Of a stretch of DNA of 64,000 nucleotides, positions 1-12,463 are shown one piece after another (position 1 is the first letter of the stretch; each line of letters begins with the position of its first letter). The translations under genes and the position numbers were made by a program. This DNA comes from Onthophagus taurus (lineage: Eukaryota; Arthropoda; Insecta; Coleoptera; Scarabaeidae), in contig NC_091968.1 in NCBI RefSeq assembly GCF_036711975.1, positions 26,211,001-26,275,000 of the forward strand. Reading direction: 5' to 3'. The notes beneath the pieces were generated by a model. That model saw only the letters and a program-made list of their open reading frames with translations. It searched no databases and was not told the DNA's origin.

Positions 1-1400
1 AAATTAATTTTTGTTTTATCTCTCAAAGTCCTATTTTTTTACTTCGTCGTTGTTAATTAATTAACAAAGAGTGATTTGAATGATTCAAATTCCTTATTCG
101 TCTGAATCGGAGGTCAGACACGTTTCAAACGTGTGTCGATTGTGTGGGATTGTTTTCTGTTTGATCTTTCTATACGTACAACGTATGTTGTCTTGTGTGG
201 GATTGTTTTCGACGTTTTACCTACCACGCAGGGGTTTCGCCTACCTCTCTTCATCTATCGAGTTTTAGCCTACATTCCCTTTTACTTCAACACGTCGACT
301 TTTACGGTAACAATCGCAAAATGACCGGTTAATGACTAATCAACAACCACATTAAGAAGTAGGCAATGGGAAATGTTTAAATAGGGCATATAAATCATTT
401 TTTAATTCTTTTCACTAGAAAAAGAAATATACATCGTCAAATCATTCAATATGATAGTAACCCTATAAAGGAATAAAGGAGATATTAACCTAATTAAATC
501 CTTGGAAAAGTCGAAAAGGGAAAAAATAGAGCAATAGTCAGATCCAGAATTGAACATGCTTTGTGCCTATTCCTAAAATTTTGATAAATAAGCTACAGGT
601 AATGTGCTATGAAGCCTATAAAGCTAAAGCTTATAAGCCAGAAGAAAGAAGAAAGTATATAATACAAGAGTCAGTGGAAATTTTGTAGTTTGAGCATGAT
701 ATGAACGAATATTTCGAACTCCAAAACCTAACCAGATCTCAATCAATCAATTATTACGTTCATTTTTCTTAATTAAAATATTTAAAAAACTAATTAAGAT
801 TAATTAGTACTTACAAATCGTTTTTATATTTTGCACTTTAACTTACACACAGCATCAAGTTGAATAAACACTAATTTTTGACACATTTAAATACCAACCT
901 AAATAAACAAATTTTGATATAATTTAATAACTTTTATAAAATTTACCGATTAAATCTAATAATAATAAATTACCTTAAAAATATTTCTACAGTTTTATAC
1001 ATATAATAAATATCTTAATATAAATAAATAAATTCTCAATAACATTTTTTGATTACACCCTTTTTTTGACATATTTGGTTAAAAACTTAACCTAAAAATT
1101 TGTTACCAACCTCTAAAATTTTTTAATTTTTTTAATAATTATTAATTATTATAACGGTTTTTATCAAAAGTGAAGTATAATAAGTAAAATTGTACGATTG
1201 GGAAAAAGAAAGTTCATTTTATAATAGTAGTCGTTTTGAATATTTAATTTTTTAAAGTGCGTGGGCGATCCGTTCTGGACACAGTTTCATTCATATGCAA
1301 GTGATGGTTGCGAAATCACGCGCCAAATGGTGTGTTAACGCACAGTTGCTGTCGCTGTAACTCGGTTATAACACTTTTTCTTCTTAACTTGATGAGGAAC
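1..1400. other. AT-rich intergenic DNA, no gene seen
   Basis: Only short open frames of about 60 codons occur (for example 80-324), with no protein-like composition. The stretch 115-290 is somewhat GC-richer and repeats a short phrase (tgtgtgggattgtttt at about 145 and 196). I see no recognisable transposon or RNA gene. Confidence 0.6.
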
Positions 1401-1423
1401 ATATGGAGGGAATTTAATGATTT

Positions 1424-4400
1424 AAAAAGATTTTGGGATAGTTTTAATTAAAAAAATAAGTCACTATTGCGATTATGTTCATAAAAATATTGATTTAATT
1501 ACAAGTTTTAAAATAAATATTAATTAATTTAAAAAAAATCAATTAAATGAACTAGCGACATCTATGTATAATTAATAGTATTAATAATTATTTTTATTTT
1601 ATGCAATTTAACCAAATTTTGTTTAAATTTTAATGTAAAATTATATTTAATTTATTCACTTTTTAATTTTATTAATAATCGTTATTTTTTTGCTAAAATT
1701 ATTTCAAAAATTAAAAAACAATACGTAACGACATCTTTAATTAATAACTTCATGTAAAAGTAGATTGAGTTGCCTAATTTATATTAATATATATTTAAAC
1801 AGATATAAACAACTACTTAAGAATAATTATTTTTATCTAGTTTTATCAAGTGGGAAAATTTAGACAATGACTCGTTTATTTCAAGTGGATTCGATAAGAT
1901 TATCGGATTATTTTTGTTGGATTAAATGCAATTGGATGCACCTTTTTAATTTATTCGTGAGGTTATTTTCGTTTTGCAATTTGATACCTTGGCGCCACTG
2001 TCACATGTCATTTCTACTTATTTATTGATTAGGTTTAAAAAGATTTTGGGATAGTTTTAATTAACAAAATAAGTCACTATTGCGATTATGTTAATAAAAA
2101 TATTGATTTAATTACAAGTTTTGAAATAAATATTAATAAATTAAAAAAATCTATTAAATCAACTAGCGACATCTATGTATAATTAATAGTATTAATAATT
2201 ATTTTTATTTTATGCAATTTAACCAAATTTTGTTTAAATTTTAATGTAAAATTATATTTAATTTATTCACTTTTTAATTTTATTAATAATCGTTGTTTTT
2301 TTGCTAAAATTATTTTAAAAATTAAAAAACAATAAGTAACGACATTTTTGACTTATAACTTCATGCAAAAGTAGATTGGGTTGCCTAATCTAAAGTAATA
2401 TATATTTAAATAGATATAAACAACCACTCAAAGATAATTATTTTTATCGAGTTTTATCAAAAATTTAAATAATGTCTTGTTTATTTCAAGTGGATTCGAT
2501 AAGATTGTCGGATTATATTTGTTGGATTAAATGTAATTGGATGCACCTTTTTAATTTATTCGTGAGGTTATTCTCGTTTTGCAATTTGACACGTTGGCGC
2601 CACTGTCGCATATCATTTCTACTTATTTATTGATTAGGTTTAAAAAGATTTTGGGATAATTTTAATTAACAAAATAAGTTACTATTGCGATTATATTAAT
2701 AAAAATATTGATTTAATTATAAGTTTTAAAATAAATATTAATTCATTTAAAAAAAAAAAATTAATTAAATCAACTAGCGACATCTATGTATAATTAATAA
2801 TATTAATAATTATTTTTATTTTATGTAATTTAAGCAAATTTTGTTTAATTTTTAATGTAAAATTATATTTAATTTAATCACTTTTTAATTAATAACTGTT
2901 GTTTTTTTTGTTAGATTTATTTCAAAAATTAAAAAACAATAAGAAGCGACCTCTTTGATTTATACTTCATGTAAAAGAAGATTGGGTTGCCTAATTTAAA
3001 GTAATATATATTTAAATAGATATAAACAACCACTCAAAGATAATTATTTTTATCGAGTTTTATCAAAAATTTAAATAATGTCTTGTTTATTTCAAGTGGA
3101 TTCGATAAGATTGTCGGATTATATTTGTTGGATTAAATGTACTTGGATGCACCTTTTTAATTTATTCGTGAGGTTATTCTCGTTTTGCAATTTGACACGT
3201 TGGCGCCACTGTCGCATATCATTTCTACTTATTTATTGATTAGGTTTAAAAAGATTTTGGGATAATTTTAATTAACAAAATAAGTTACTATTGCGATTAT
3301 ATTAATAAAAATATTGATTTAATTATAAGTTTTAAAATAAATATTAATTCATTTAAAAAAAAAATTAATTAAATCAACTAGCGACATCTATATATAATTA
3401 ATAATATTAATAATTATTTTTATTTTATGTAATTTAAGCAAATTTTGTTTAATTTTTAATGTAAAATTATATTTAATTTAATCACTTTTTAATTAATAAC
3501 TGTTGTTTTTTTTGTTAGATTTATTTCAAAAATTAAAAAACAATAAGAAGCGACCTCTTTGATTTATACTTCATGTAAAAGAAGATTGGGTTGCCTAATT
3601 TAAAGTAATATATATTTAAATAGATATAAACAACCACTCAAAGATAATTATTTTTATCGAGTTTTATCAAAAATTTAAATAATGTCTTGTTTATTTCAAG
3701 TGGATTCGATAAGATTGTCGGATTATATTTGTTGGATTAAATGCAATTGGATGCACTTTTTTAATTTATTCTTGAGGTTATTTTCGTTTTGCAATTTGAC
3801 ACCTTGGCGCCACTGTCACATGTCATTTCTACTTATTTATTGATTAGGTTTAAAAAGATTTTTGGATAGCTTTAATTAACAAAATAAGTCACTATTGCGA
3901 TTATGTTAATAAAAATATTGATTTAATTACAAGTTTTAAAATAAATATTAATTAATTAAAAAAAAATCAATTAAATCAACTAGTGACATCTATGTACAAT
4001 TAATAATTATTTTTATTTTATGTAATTTAAGCAAATTTTATTTAATTTTTAATGTAAAATTATATTTAATTTATTCAATTTTTATTTAATAATTGTATTT
4101 TTTTGCTTAATTTATTTCAAAAATTAAAACACAGTAAGTAGCGACATTTTTGATTTATACTTCATGCAAAAGAAGATTGGGTTGCCTAATTTAAAATATA
4201 TTTAAATAGATATAAACAACCACTTAAAGATAATTATTTTTATCGAGTTTTATCAAGTGAGAAAATTTAAATAATGACTTGTTTATTTCAAGTGGATTCG
4301 ATAAGATTGTCGAATTATTTTTATTGGATTAAATGCAATTGATGCACTTTTTTATTCTTGAGGTTATTTTCGTTTTGCAATTTGACACCTTGGCGCCACT

Positions 4401-4437
4401 GCCACATGTCATTTATGCTTATTTATTGGTTAGGTTA
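1424..4437. repeat. tandem satellite, ~606 bp unit, 5 copies
   Basis: Each unit opens with a phrase like tttaaaaagattttgggat, at about 1424, 2031, 2638, 3240 and 3846, giving spacings near 606 bp. Each unit contains a short GC-richer block (ggcgccactgtcacatgtc) near its end. Units 3 and 4 are almost identical over their whole length, while units 1, 2 and 5 are more diverged, so the latest expansion was in the middle of the array. The array stops about 65 bp before the IDH3A start codon, so it forms the upstream region of that gene. Confidence 0.9.
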
Positions 4438-4501
4438 CCACATCCCGTCAGTATTAAAATAATACCAAAAAAATACCGTTTAATTTCAAGTAAGAACGGA
4501 A

Positions 4502-7500
4502 ATGGCAACAACTAGATTATTAAAAAAGTTCGTAAGTACCAAAGAAACCAAAAAGAAATCCTAAAAGCTCAAGATTCGTAAGAAAACGTGGCTATGAGTA
4601 TTACATAATTCGCTTTATAAAAATATTTTTTTTGTGTTTAAAATTATAAAAATAGTTCCTATTTAACTTAAAAATAAACCGGTTTCAAAAAAAGTTTAGT
4701 TACGTAATTGTTTTTTTTCATATCTGTGTTTTTTGGCAGGTAAAAAAAAGTTAGGTTAGGTTTTGTGACTCATCCAATATTTTTAAACATTTAGACTCCA
4801 AATGGGATTCGTTTTTATGGGAGCGATGTTAAAAAATGTACTCTTATCCCAGGAGATGGTATTGGACCGGAAATATCAGCAGCAGTTCAAAAAATTTTTA
4901 CCGCAGCTAAAGTTCCAGTAGAATGGGAAAGTGTTGATGTTACACCAGTTAGGGTAAATAAATAAATCAAATTTAAACAAAACCAAAACAAAAATTGAAT
5001 CAATTTAGGGTCCTGATGGTAAATTTGGTATCCCACAAGCAGCAATTGACTCCGTTAATAAAAACAAAGTTGGTTTAAAAGGCCCTTTAATGACACCGGT
5101 TGGTAAAGGACATCGTTCTTTAAATTTAGCATTGCGTAAAGAATTTAATTTATACGCAAACGTTCGTCCTTGTAAAAGTTTGGATGGATATAAAACGCTT
5201 TATGATCATGTTGATGTTGTAACAATAAGAGAAAATACCGAAGGGGAATACTCTGGAATTGAACATGAAATTGTTGATGGTGTCGTACAAAGTATAAAAT
5301 TAATTACAGAGGATGCGTCAAGACGCGTTGCCGAATTTGCTTTTCAATACACCAAAGATAATAATAGAAAAAAGGTTACTGCGGTTCATAAAGCTAATAT
5401 AATGTAATTTTTTTTTAATATTTTTTTAATTGAAGTATTAATTTTATTTTAATTTTAAATAGGAGAATGTCCGATGGTTTATTTTTGAGATGTTGTCGCG
5501 AAATGGCAGAAAAATACCCTGATGTTAAGTTTGAAGAGAAGTATTTAGACACGGTTTGTTTAAATATGGTTCAAGATCCAACTCAATATGATGTTTTGGT
5601 GATGCCCAATCTTTATGGTGATATTTTATCTGATATGTGCGCCGGATTAGTGGGCGGATTGGGGTTAACTCCATCAGGAAATATTGGAATTAGCGGTGCT
5701 TTATTTGAATCGGTGAGAATTTCGTTTAATTAAATTATTCTGTCACAAATTATCGTATTCTCTTTACAATTTGTCCCAAATTATGGTATACAAATCTTTG
5801 AAAACTGTTTTATTGTATTTGTAAAATTAATATTTCAATTTGTAACTTAATTTAAACATACATTAATGAAAATTTTACACATTTAAACACAATTTTGTGA
5901 AAAATTGCAATCAGCTAAAAATAAAATAGTGTTGTCAAAGGAATTAAATTTACAGTTTCCTGTAAATTACGATACTATAATTAAAAATTAAAAAAACATA
6001 TTTTTCCAATCCAAAACAAATCCATTAAATATTTCCGTATTAACAGTTGTTGTAATAAACATAATTATTTGTAAAAGTTGTCAACTTTTTAGATTTTATC
6101 TACCGCTCCGTAATTTACAGGAAACTGTAAATTTCATTTCTTCGACGTCATTACTATCCGTGCAAAAAGTCAAGGCCCCTCACTTTAGAGGTCAATATCT
6201 TCGTAACCGCTCGATAAAAAAAATTGCGGTAAAGTTTATTGTAATCAGTGAACATTTCTGCGTATCACATGTCAATTTGGAAATTTCCGGGTACGCGGTT
6301 TTTCTTTTATCGCGAGTTAAGTGAAAAAAAAACCCGATTTTTGAGAGTGTCAGCTACTTCGTCTACTTTGAAATTTTTTTTCTCCAAAACTATTTGACGA
6401 AAAAACTTCAAATTTGAACTGGTGGTAAACCGCTGTGTTCTTAATGTGGGGCATATTTTATTTTATCGATATTCCATATAGTTTCGCGGTTTGTGAATCA
6501 TAAATTAAAAAGAAACAAAAATAAGGTCTGTGGGGAGAGGGGGGTTCTGTCCAATCGAAAAGATGGTGCGTTCCAGACAGTACGTCGCGCCTTTATCTTA
6601 CCTACATAAAGAAATAAGGCGCGCCGTCCTGTCTTTGGAACACACACCATGACTATCTTTTCCGATTGGACGAAACCCTCCTCTTCCCGCATGGCTTATT
6701 TCTGGTCTTTCTTCTTTTGGGTCATTTCCTATCGATTAAAGAAAAAATCATAGATTTTTATGCCACAATTCTTGATGTATGCCAAATTGCGGATCCGAAA
6801 ATTTTCAAATTAACATACGCGAGTACAGGGTGGGCAAATTTGGGTGTTATTATAGGCTATCTCAGAAACTATAAGAGATACGAGAAAAATAAGTGCCATG
6901 TCCCGGTCTCTTTTTTCGAAACTAACCCAATCTCGCAAACACCAAACCTCTATCTTCTTTTGTTTTCAAGTTATAGCCAAAAAGTCAAATTTTCGTGATT
7001 TCAAAAAATGCTCATATTTCGTTTATTTTTGAAATTAGAGAAATGAGGTTGATACGTTCTTAAGACACTTTTTTAAGTAGAATATACTGCCGTTGAAAAA
7101 TTTTAAACATACTTGATGATTTTTAAGATACAACACAAAGTTGTATTTTTTTAAATACAAACTATACTTGATTATTATGTTACTGAAAAGAATATATTAA
7201 TAATAGAATGTATTAACACCATTTCACTAATTTCAAAAATAAACGAAATATGACCTTTTTTGAAATCGCTAAAATTTGACTTTTCGGCTATAACTTAAAA
7301 ACAAAAGAAGATCGAGATTTGTTCTTTGCGGGATAGGATTAGTCTCGGAAAAAGAGACCGAGGCATGGCACCTACTTTTTTCGTATCTCTTATAATTTCT
7401 GAGATAGCCTATAATAACACCCAAATTTGCCCACCCTGTACAGGTGGTTCAAATTCGATGTCCGAATAGGCTAAGTCGGAAACTATAAGAGTTAGAAAAA

Positions 7501-10500
7501 AAGTAGCTTACATGTCATGATCTCGTTTTTCGAGAAACTGCTAATGCCGAAAACCTCATAGCGCTATCGTCTTTTGTTTTTCCGCTAGAGGCTAAAATTG
7601 AAAATATCGTAAAACCAGCAAACGCAATTATCTTGGTTATTATTATAGCTGGAGTATTATAACTAAGACATTATATGGACACTTTTTTACAGAGAATTTG
7701 ATGATGTAGACAAAAAAATTTTTTTTGTTTTAGATTTTGAGATATCATGACAATTTTCATTTTTTTAAATGGAAACAACCACCGATTATTCGCTTATTAA
7801 ATTCTTTATTTTTTTCTAATTACAAAAATATAGAGTTCGAAAGGTCTATTTCTTATTGTTTTAGAATAAAGCTAAAAATAAACTTTTTTTATAAAATTTC
7901 CATCTAGTGTCATCGACGAAATTAAATTTACAGTTTCCTGTAAATTACGGTACTATAACTAAAAATTATTCTACTAAAAATTTATATAAAATTTACTTTA
8001 TTTTCTAATATGTAACATTCTAACATGTTAAACTTTTCGTAATTTTCGTAATCCATCTTAAAAAACAGGATTTTTAAAGTGACACTTCAGAAAATTTTTG
8101 CATACAAACAAATGTTGCTACGTTTATTTGAATTCAAAAAAAAAAAAACATGGCGCCATCTATCAATAATTTATTAAGTCATTTAAGAATAATATTAAAT
8201 ATTAATAAAAAATGTGAAATTATGCAATCTATTCCAACTTTTGTATAATTACATATATAAATTAAATAGTTCAACAAATATATTTGTTTCAAATATCAGA
8301 AATATGTTTTTTTAATTTTTAATTATAGTACCGTAATTTACAGGAAACTGTAAATTTAATTTCTTGGAAGACACTAAAAGAAAAGTTAATTTTTAGCTTT
8401 ATTCTAAAACAATAAGAAATAGACCTGTCAAACCCTATATTTTTGTAATCAGAAAAAAATAACGAATTTAATAAGTGAATAATCAGTGGTTGTTTCCATT
8501 TAAAAAAACGAACATTGTGATAATATCTCAAAATCTAAACCCGAAAAAATTTTTTTGACTACGTCATCAAATTCTCTGTAAAAAAGTGTCCATATAATGT
8601 CTTAGTTATAATACTCCAGCTATAATAATAACCAAGATAATTGCGCTTGCTGGTTTTACGATATTTTCAATTTTAGGCTCTAGCGGAAAAACAAAAGACG
8701 ATAGCGCTATGAGGTTTTCGGCATTAGCAGTTTCTCGAAAAACGAGATCATGACATGTAAGCTACTTTTTTTCTAACTCTTATAGTTTCCGAGTTAGCCT
8801 ATTCGGACATCGAATTTGAACCACCCTGTACATACGGGTAACATAATAGTAATGGCACACTAGGCTAGATATCCATATGATATGTGTGCATTTTTCAAAA
8901 AACCCTAATTATCTTCCAAACGAATGAGACACCGAAGACGACTAAGTAATAAAATATGGGGGTTCCAAATTTAGAAAGTTAACGTGCCATAGTAAAGCGA
9001 CCAAACGTTCTAGACAGCCGTTCTCGGCACCAAAACATACTCCATCGTGTTGTTTAAGCATGTTCTGAATCATAAATTGATATCCCAAAAATCGAGCGTG
9101 CTCTGATTTTTTGAACAAATGTCTGCTGGAGCAGATTTTTTTAGAAAAAATCGAATAACTCGAGAACGGCCGAATCAAATTGCAAAAAGTAAAGTTATTT
9201 ATAAATCTTGAGAACAGACAAATCCAAAATATGTAAAATTATATGGGTGTTCCATTTAAAAAAATTAAGTAGATGGCGACTTCCGGTATAACCGGAAGTG
9301 CTAGAAATCTGAAAATATTTTAGTCAAAGAGAACGCAATTGATAATACTTAAATGTGAAGTCTCAAATTTTTATTTTGGCCAGAACCCGAGAAACGTCTA
9401 ATGACCCGTCTCGCTGAGACACCCTGTATGATAACTAACTTCAGGTTTAAAATGTCAACCTTAATTTTGACATATTTATAATCTTCATTAAAAATCCTTT
9501 AAAATGAGTACAAACACGACATATTTATCTTCAATATTAATGAAGTTATGGTTAACTTCCGGTTAAGAATGTCAACCTCAATTTTGACATATTTATAATC
9601 TTAAAATCCTTTAAAATGAGTCCAAACATGATACGTTTAATTCCAATATTACTCAGCGTATAAGTAACTTTCGGTTTGAAATGTCAATGTCACTTTGACA
9701 TATTCTTAATTTTTTATGAAGTTGACAAACATTGAAAATGTTGAAAAAATGGATTGGTAGATATGGTCCGCGACCATGGCCGCCAAGAAGTCCGAATTTA
9801 TCTATTATGGATTTTTATTTTTGGGGTTATGTAAATCAAAAAGTGTACACTGAAAATTTTAATAACAATTTAGACCGTTTAAAACAAAAAATTTAAACTG
9901 TTATATTAGAAAAAGTTATAAACAAGGTCGGAAAAGGGTTGAATTATGTGTTAGTGTTGGAGGTGGTATCATTGAATAAGCTTTTATGTTAATTTAGCTT
10001 AAATCGAAAATGTTTTGTTAATCTTATGATTTAAAAATCTGCATTTTGCTTTTGTATCCTAAATTAATAAAATTAGGCATATCGCTATAATTTAACATAA
10101 CAAATATTTTATCTTAATCAATTTTGTTGTACATTGCTCAGAAAGACCACTTTACCTGCAACGGTTCACAAACTTCTTGTTTTAACTTTGGTACTTTGAG
10201 GAAATTAAAAAATATAGGGTCAATCAATTTTAAAAAACTTAACCTCCCTATTATACCTTACGGGGACACAATCCGGGGACACACTGTATATACCGAACTA
10301 ATAACTAACAAAAAAATAAAAAGAATTAAAATTAACATTTTGATTCTTGTTCGCCGAGAAGTCTGCGCTTCAGAGTGCGCTTCATTGTACGGTCTATTTC
10401 TTATTATTTTAGAATAAAGCTAAAAATAATCTTTTTTTAAGGGTCGTCGAAGAAATTAAATTTACAGTTTCCTGTAAATTACGGTACTATAAATAAAAAT

Positions 10501-11248
10501 TAAAAAAACATATTTCTCCAATCCAAAACAATGCAATCCATTAAATATTAACATAATTATTTGTCTTTAAATACTAGAAGTTATCTTCTTATTTAATTGT
10601 CAACTTTTTAGCGCTCCGTAATTTACAGGAAACTGTAAATTTCATATCTGCGACGTCACTAGATTTCGGCGGTGTTTAAAAATTTTATAAAAAAATTAAT
10701 AAAAGCCTATCTAGTGTTGCAAAATCAAATAAAACCGAAACTGACAAATTGTGGATTTGGGATTTGACGGCTTTTGATTCTAATTGTCGGACAAATTGAC
10801 ATTTCTCAACTGACACATGCGTTTTTACGTTGACAACTTACTGTTGACGTAAAATCATAACGTTGGGTACGATAATTTAATTAATTAACACACTGTAGAT
10901 TATATTAAATGGATTAAAACTCGTTAATTCTCCAAACTTTCCTTAATCCATAAATTTTACAGAAATGTATGCGATAATTTGCGACATAGGGAGTAATTTT
11001 TATTAATTTCGTGATTGTAGGTTCACGGAACGGCTCCGGATATTGCCGGAAAAGACAAAGCGAACCCAACGGCTTTATTATTATCGGCGGTTATGATGCT
11101 CAAATATATGGGTTTAAATGATTACGGGAATAAAATCGAAGCTGCTTGTTATGACACGATTAAAGAAGGAAAATATTTAACGGGAGATCTTGGCGGGAAG
11201 GCGAAGTGTTCCGAATTTACGAACGAAATATGCAGCAAAGTTGCGTAA
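4502..11248 (+). CDS. IDH3A: NAD-dependent isocitrate dehydrogenase alpha subunit, mitochondrial
   Basis: Catalytic subunit of the TCA-cycle enzyme that oxidises isocitrate to 2-oxoglutarate with NAD in the mitochondrial matrix. I read five exons: 4502-4531, 4795-4953, 5009-5403, 5463-5712 and 11021-11248. All junctions are GT/AG and the phases agree, giving 353 residues, close to the family length of about 350-366. Visible family blocks are the N-terminal [13 protein letters not shown], the substrate block [14 protein letters not shown], the signature [17 protein letters not shown], and [14 protein letters not shown] in the last exon. Exon 1 ([10 protein letters not shown], then a GTAAGT donor) is basic and hydroxylated, as expected for a mitochondrial presequence; it is the least certain exon because it is so short. 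Intron 4 is 5,308 bp and full of transposons; the other introns are 55-263 bp. Stop is TAA; an AATAAA lies at 11512. Confidence 0.96.
5930..6155. mobile_element. MITE copy 1 with palindromic termini (IDH3A intron 4)
   Basis: About 225 bp bounded by inverted copies of attaaatttacagtttcctg. Each end is itself a short palindrome (AATTTACAG, four-base loop, CTGTAAATT), so the element can fold at both termini as well as end to end. It has no coding capacity. Related copies lie at 10440-10660 and 7910-8375 in the same intron. Confidence 0.75.
6155..6670. repeat. dispersed repeat with terminal hairpin (IDH3A intron 4)
   Basis: Begins with tccgtgcaaaaagtcaaggc and ends in a hairpin at about 6545-6668: an arm reading gtccaatcg...gatggtgcgttcc pairs with a downstream inverted copy across a loop containing taccta. 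The same family is present twice in direct order inside the foldback at 60.1-61.8 kb (about 60645 and 61137). No coding signal is seen. Confidence 0.65.
6826..7442. mobile_element. foldback element with acagggtggg termini
   Basis: About 617 bp. The left end reads acagggtgggcaaatttggg and the right end is its inverse at about 7442; the inverted arms extend for roughly 190 bp on each side. The centre (about 7020-7260) is AT-rich and itself partly inverted. No transposase is encoded, so it is a non-autonomous inverted-repeat transposon of undetermined superfamily. Confidence 0.75.
7441..8835. mobile_element. large foldback element, ~450 bp arms around a MITE
   Basis: The left arm (about 7441-7905, starting caggtggttcaaattcgatg) is repeated in inverse at about 8378-8833, which ends with ttgaaccaccctgta. 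The centre between the arms is a member of the palindromic-end MITE family. Arm identity is high by eye, with scattered substitutions. The whole structure could form a hairpin of nearly 1.4 kb inside the IDH3A primary transcript. Confidence 0.8.
7910..8375. mobile_element. MITE copy 3, at the centre of the foldback
   Basis: The same palindromic ends as the copies at 5930 and 10440 (cagtttcctgtaaattacgg and its inverse), but with a longer, different interior of about 400 bp that is AT-rich and contains ggcgccatctatcaa near 8151. The sequence just outside it (attctaaaacaataagaaat and its inverse) also flanks the copy at 10440, so element plus flank moved as a unit. Confidence 0.7.
9240..9427. 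mobile_element. short element with gggtgttcc / acaccctgt ends
   Basis: About 185 bp running from gggtgttccatttaaaa to gagacaccctgtat. The ends are short and inverted, in the style of the other acaccctgt-ended elements in the window. An internal palindrome (cttccggtataaccggaag) sits near 9280. No coding frame is present. Confidence 0.5.
9430..9720. repeat. three imperfect tandem units of ~110 bp
   Basis: Each unit contains a phrase like aatgtcaaccttaattttga followed by catatttataatctt and ttaaaatgagt. Copies start near 9440, 9552 and 9668, and the third is the most diverged. It lies just upstream of the transposase relic at 9745. Confidence 0.65.
9745..9897 (+). pseudogene. IS630/Tc1-mariner-type transposase, C-terminal relic
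   Basis: One frame reads [18 protein letters not shown] followed by [15 protein letters not shown]. This matches the block around the second and third catalytic acidic positions of insect DDE transposases (typically W-P-x-R-S-P-D-L-T-P-L-D-F-x-x-W-G). The Asp of the SPDL motif is Asn here, and the frame ends in a stop soon after LDRLKQKI. Nothing recognisable is upstream, so it is a dead fragment in IDH3A intron 4, sense to the gene. Confidence 0.75.
10440..10660. mobile_element. MITE copy 2 with palindromic termini (IDH3A intron 4)
   Basis: About 220 bp. The left end is gaagaaattaaatttacag and the right end is its inverse, followed by cgacgtcac. The interior shares the phrase aaaacatatttctccaatcc with copy 1 at 5930, so these two are full siblings. 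It ends about 360 bp before the last IDH3A exon. Confidence 0.75.
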
Positions 11249-12463
11249 TAAATAATGTAACGAGGAAGATCGTTACCTCTCTATTAAAATTAAAAATAGT
11301 GTGTTTGTAATTGTACAAATTTGAGTTTTAGAAAATAAGATCGATCCAAACTTATCCCCCCCGTCCTTAATCATCGATTCTTCCTTTTTTTTTAATGTAA
11401 TTTATTACGATTGTTGTTACCCTTTAAACAGAAATAGTGATTTTATTTATGTACTAGTCCTCAAATTATTAAATTTATTTTTAAAATAATACAGTATTGG
11501 AATTTAAATGAAATAAACAAATAATAAAAGCAAAATCAATTTTTTTTCATTTATTGTTTAGTAAGTATTTTTCAATTTTACTTTTAGTACACTTCCGACT
11601 CATTTTGGAACCTATTTCTACATTTACTTTTAGTTATTTTCAGCGATAGATTGTATATTTTTATTAAGTTATAACATATCGAAGTTTTACTACGTATAAT
11701 GTGTCAAAATGATTCAAATTTCAAAGATAGACGTTTTGCGTGACCAACCTACGGCACAAATTACTAGATATGGGGAAAAAGTGCTACCAATCGACTCTTA
11801 TTTCATCGATAGCAATCATACCGCCAAAAACAGTTTGTAAAACTGTGAATATTTGTTATCCTCCCGATAAGTTAATATATTTTTAAGAGATTTGACTTCT
11901 CATTAATATATTTTCATGAACAATGATTCATAACAAGAAAGTATAGATTCAGTGGGGGAAAAAGATCAACAAAGAATCTATTGGATTGGAAGAACTGGGG
12001 AATAGCAATAAAAGAAGAACTTTTTAATTATACAAAGACAGGAAACGTTTTAAAACTTAAAAAGCCAAAGTCGTGTAAAGACGAAATTAGCTTCTGTATG
12101 ACGGTTGGTATGATTAACAGGGAATTTTGGTTATATCATGTTTTTAAGTTAATGTGTCATTTTGAAATTTGAAGTTTCATTATTAAAGAAAATTTTATTT
12201 TTGGTTTTATATTTATTAAGAAATAATTGGAATCAAATTTACGTGAAAAAGGCGTAATTTATTTAGAGTTATTGAAAATGTTACTAAAAATCAAAATAAT
12301 AATATTCATTTAGCTTTAATACCAACAGAAAAAAGAAAAATTTGAATTTGACTGATTTGACTTTGACAGGTATTATAGAAAAAAAAAATAAGGTTATAAT
12401 TTATATTTTTTTATATACATATAATAAAACGATACATAAATCTTTTTAATTAATAAATTTTAT
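11249..12463. other. intergenic region between convergent IDH3A and GH35 A; poly(A) signal
   Basis: IDH3A 3'UTR, with AATAAA at 11512-11517 followed by further A-rich sequence. The rest is AT-rich spacer. A 63-codon open frame at 11981-12172 has no recognised relatives. The part 12095-12410 recurs at 36205-36475, where it is joined to a broken piece of a GH35 gene; this shows that the spacer and the 3' part of the gene were duplicated together. Confidence 0.6.

Noticed and set aside
10124-10417. 97-codon frame in IDH3A intron 4
   Set aside because: It has no recognisable domain and overlaps transposon flank sequence at its 3' end.
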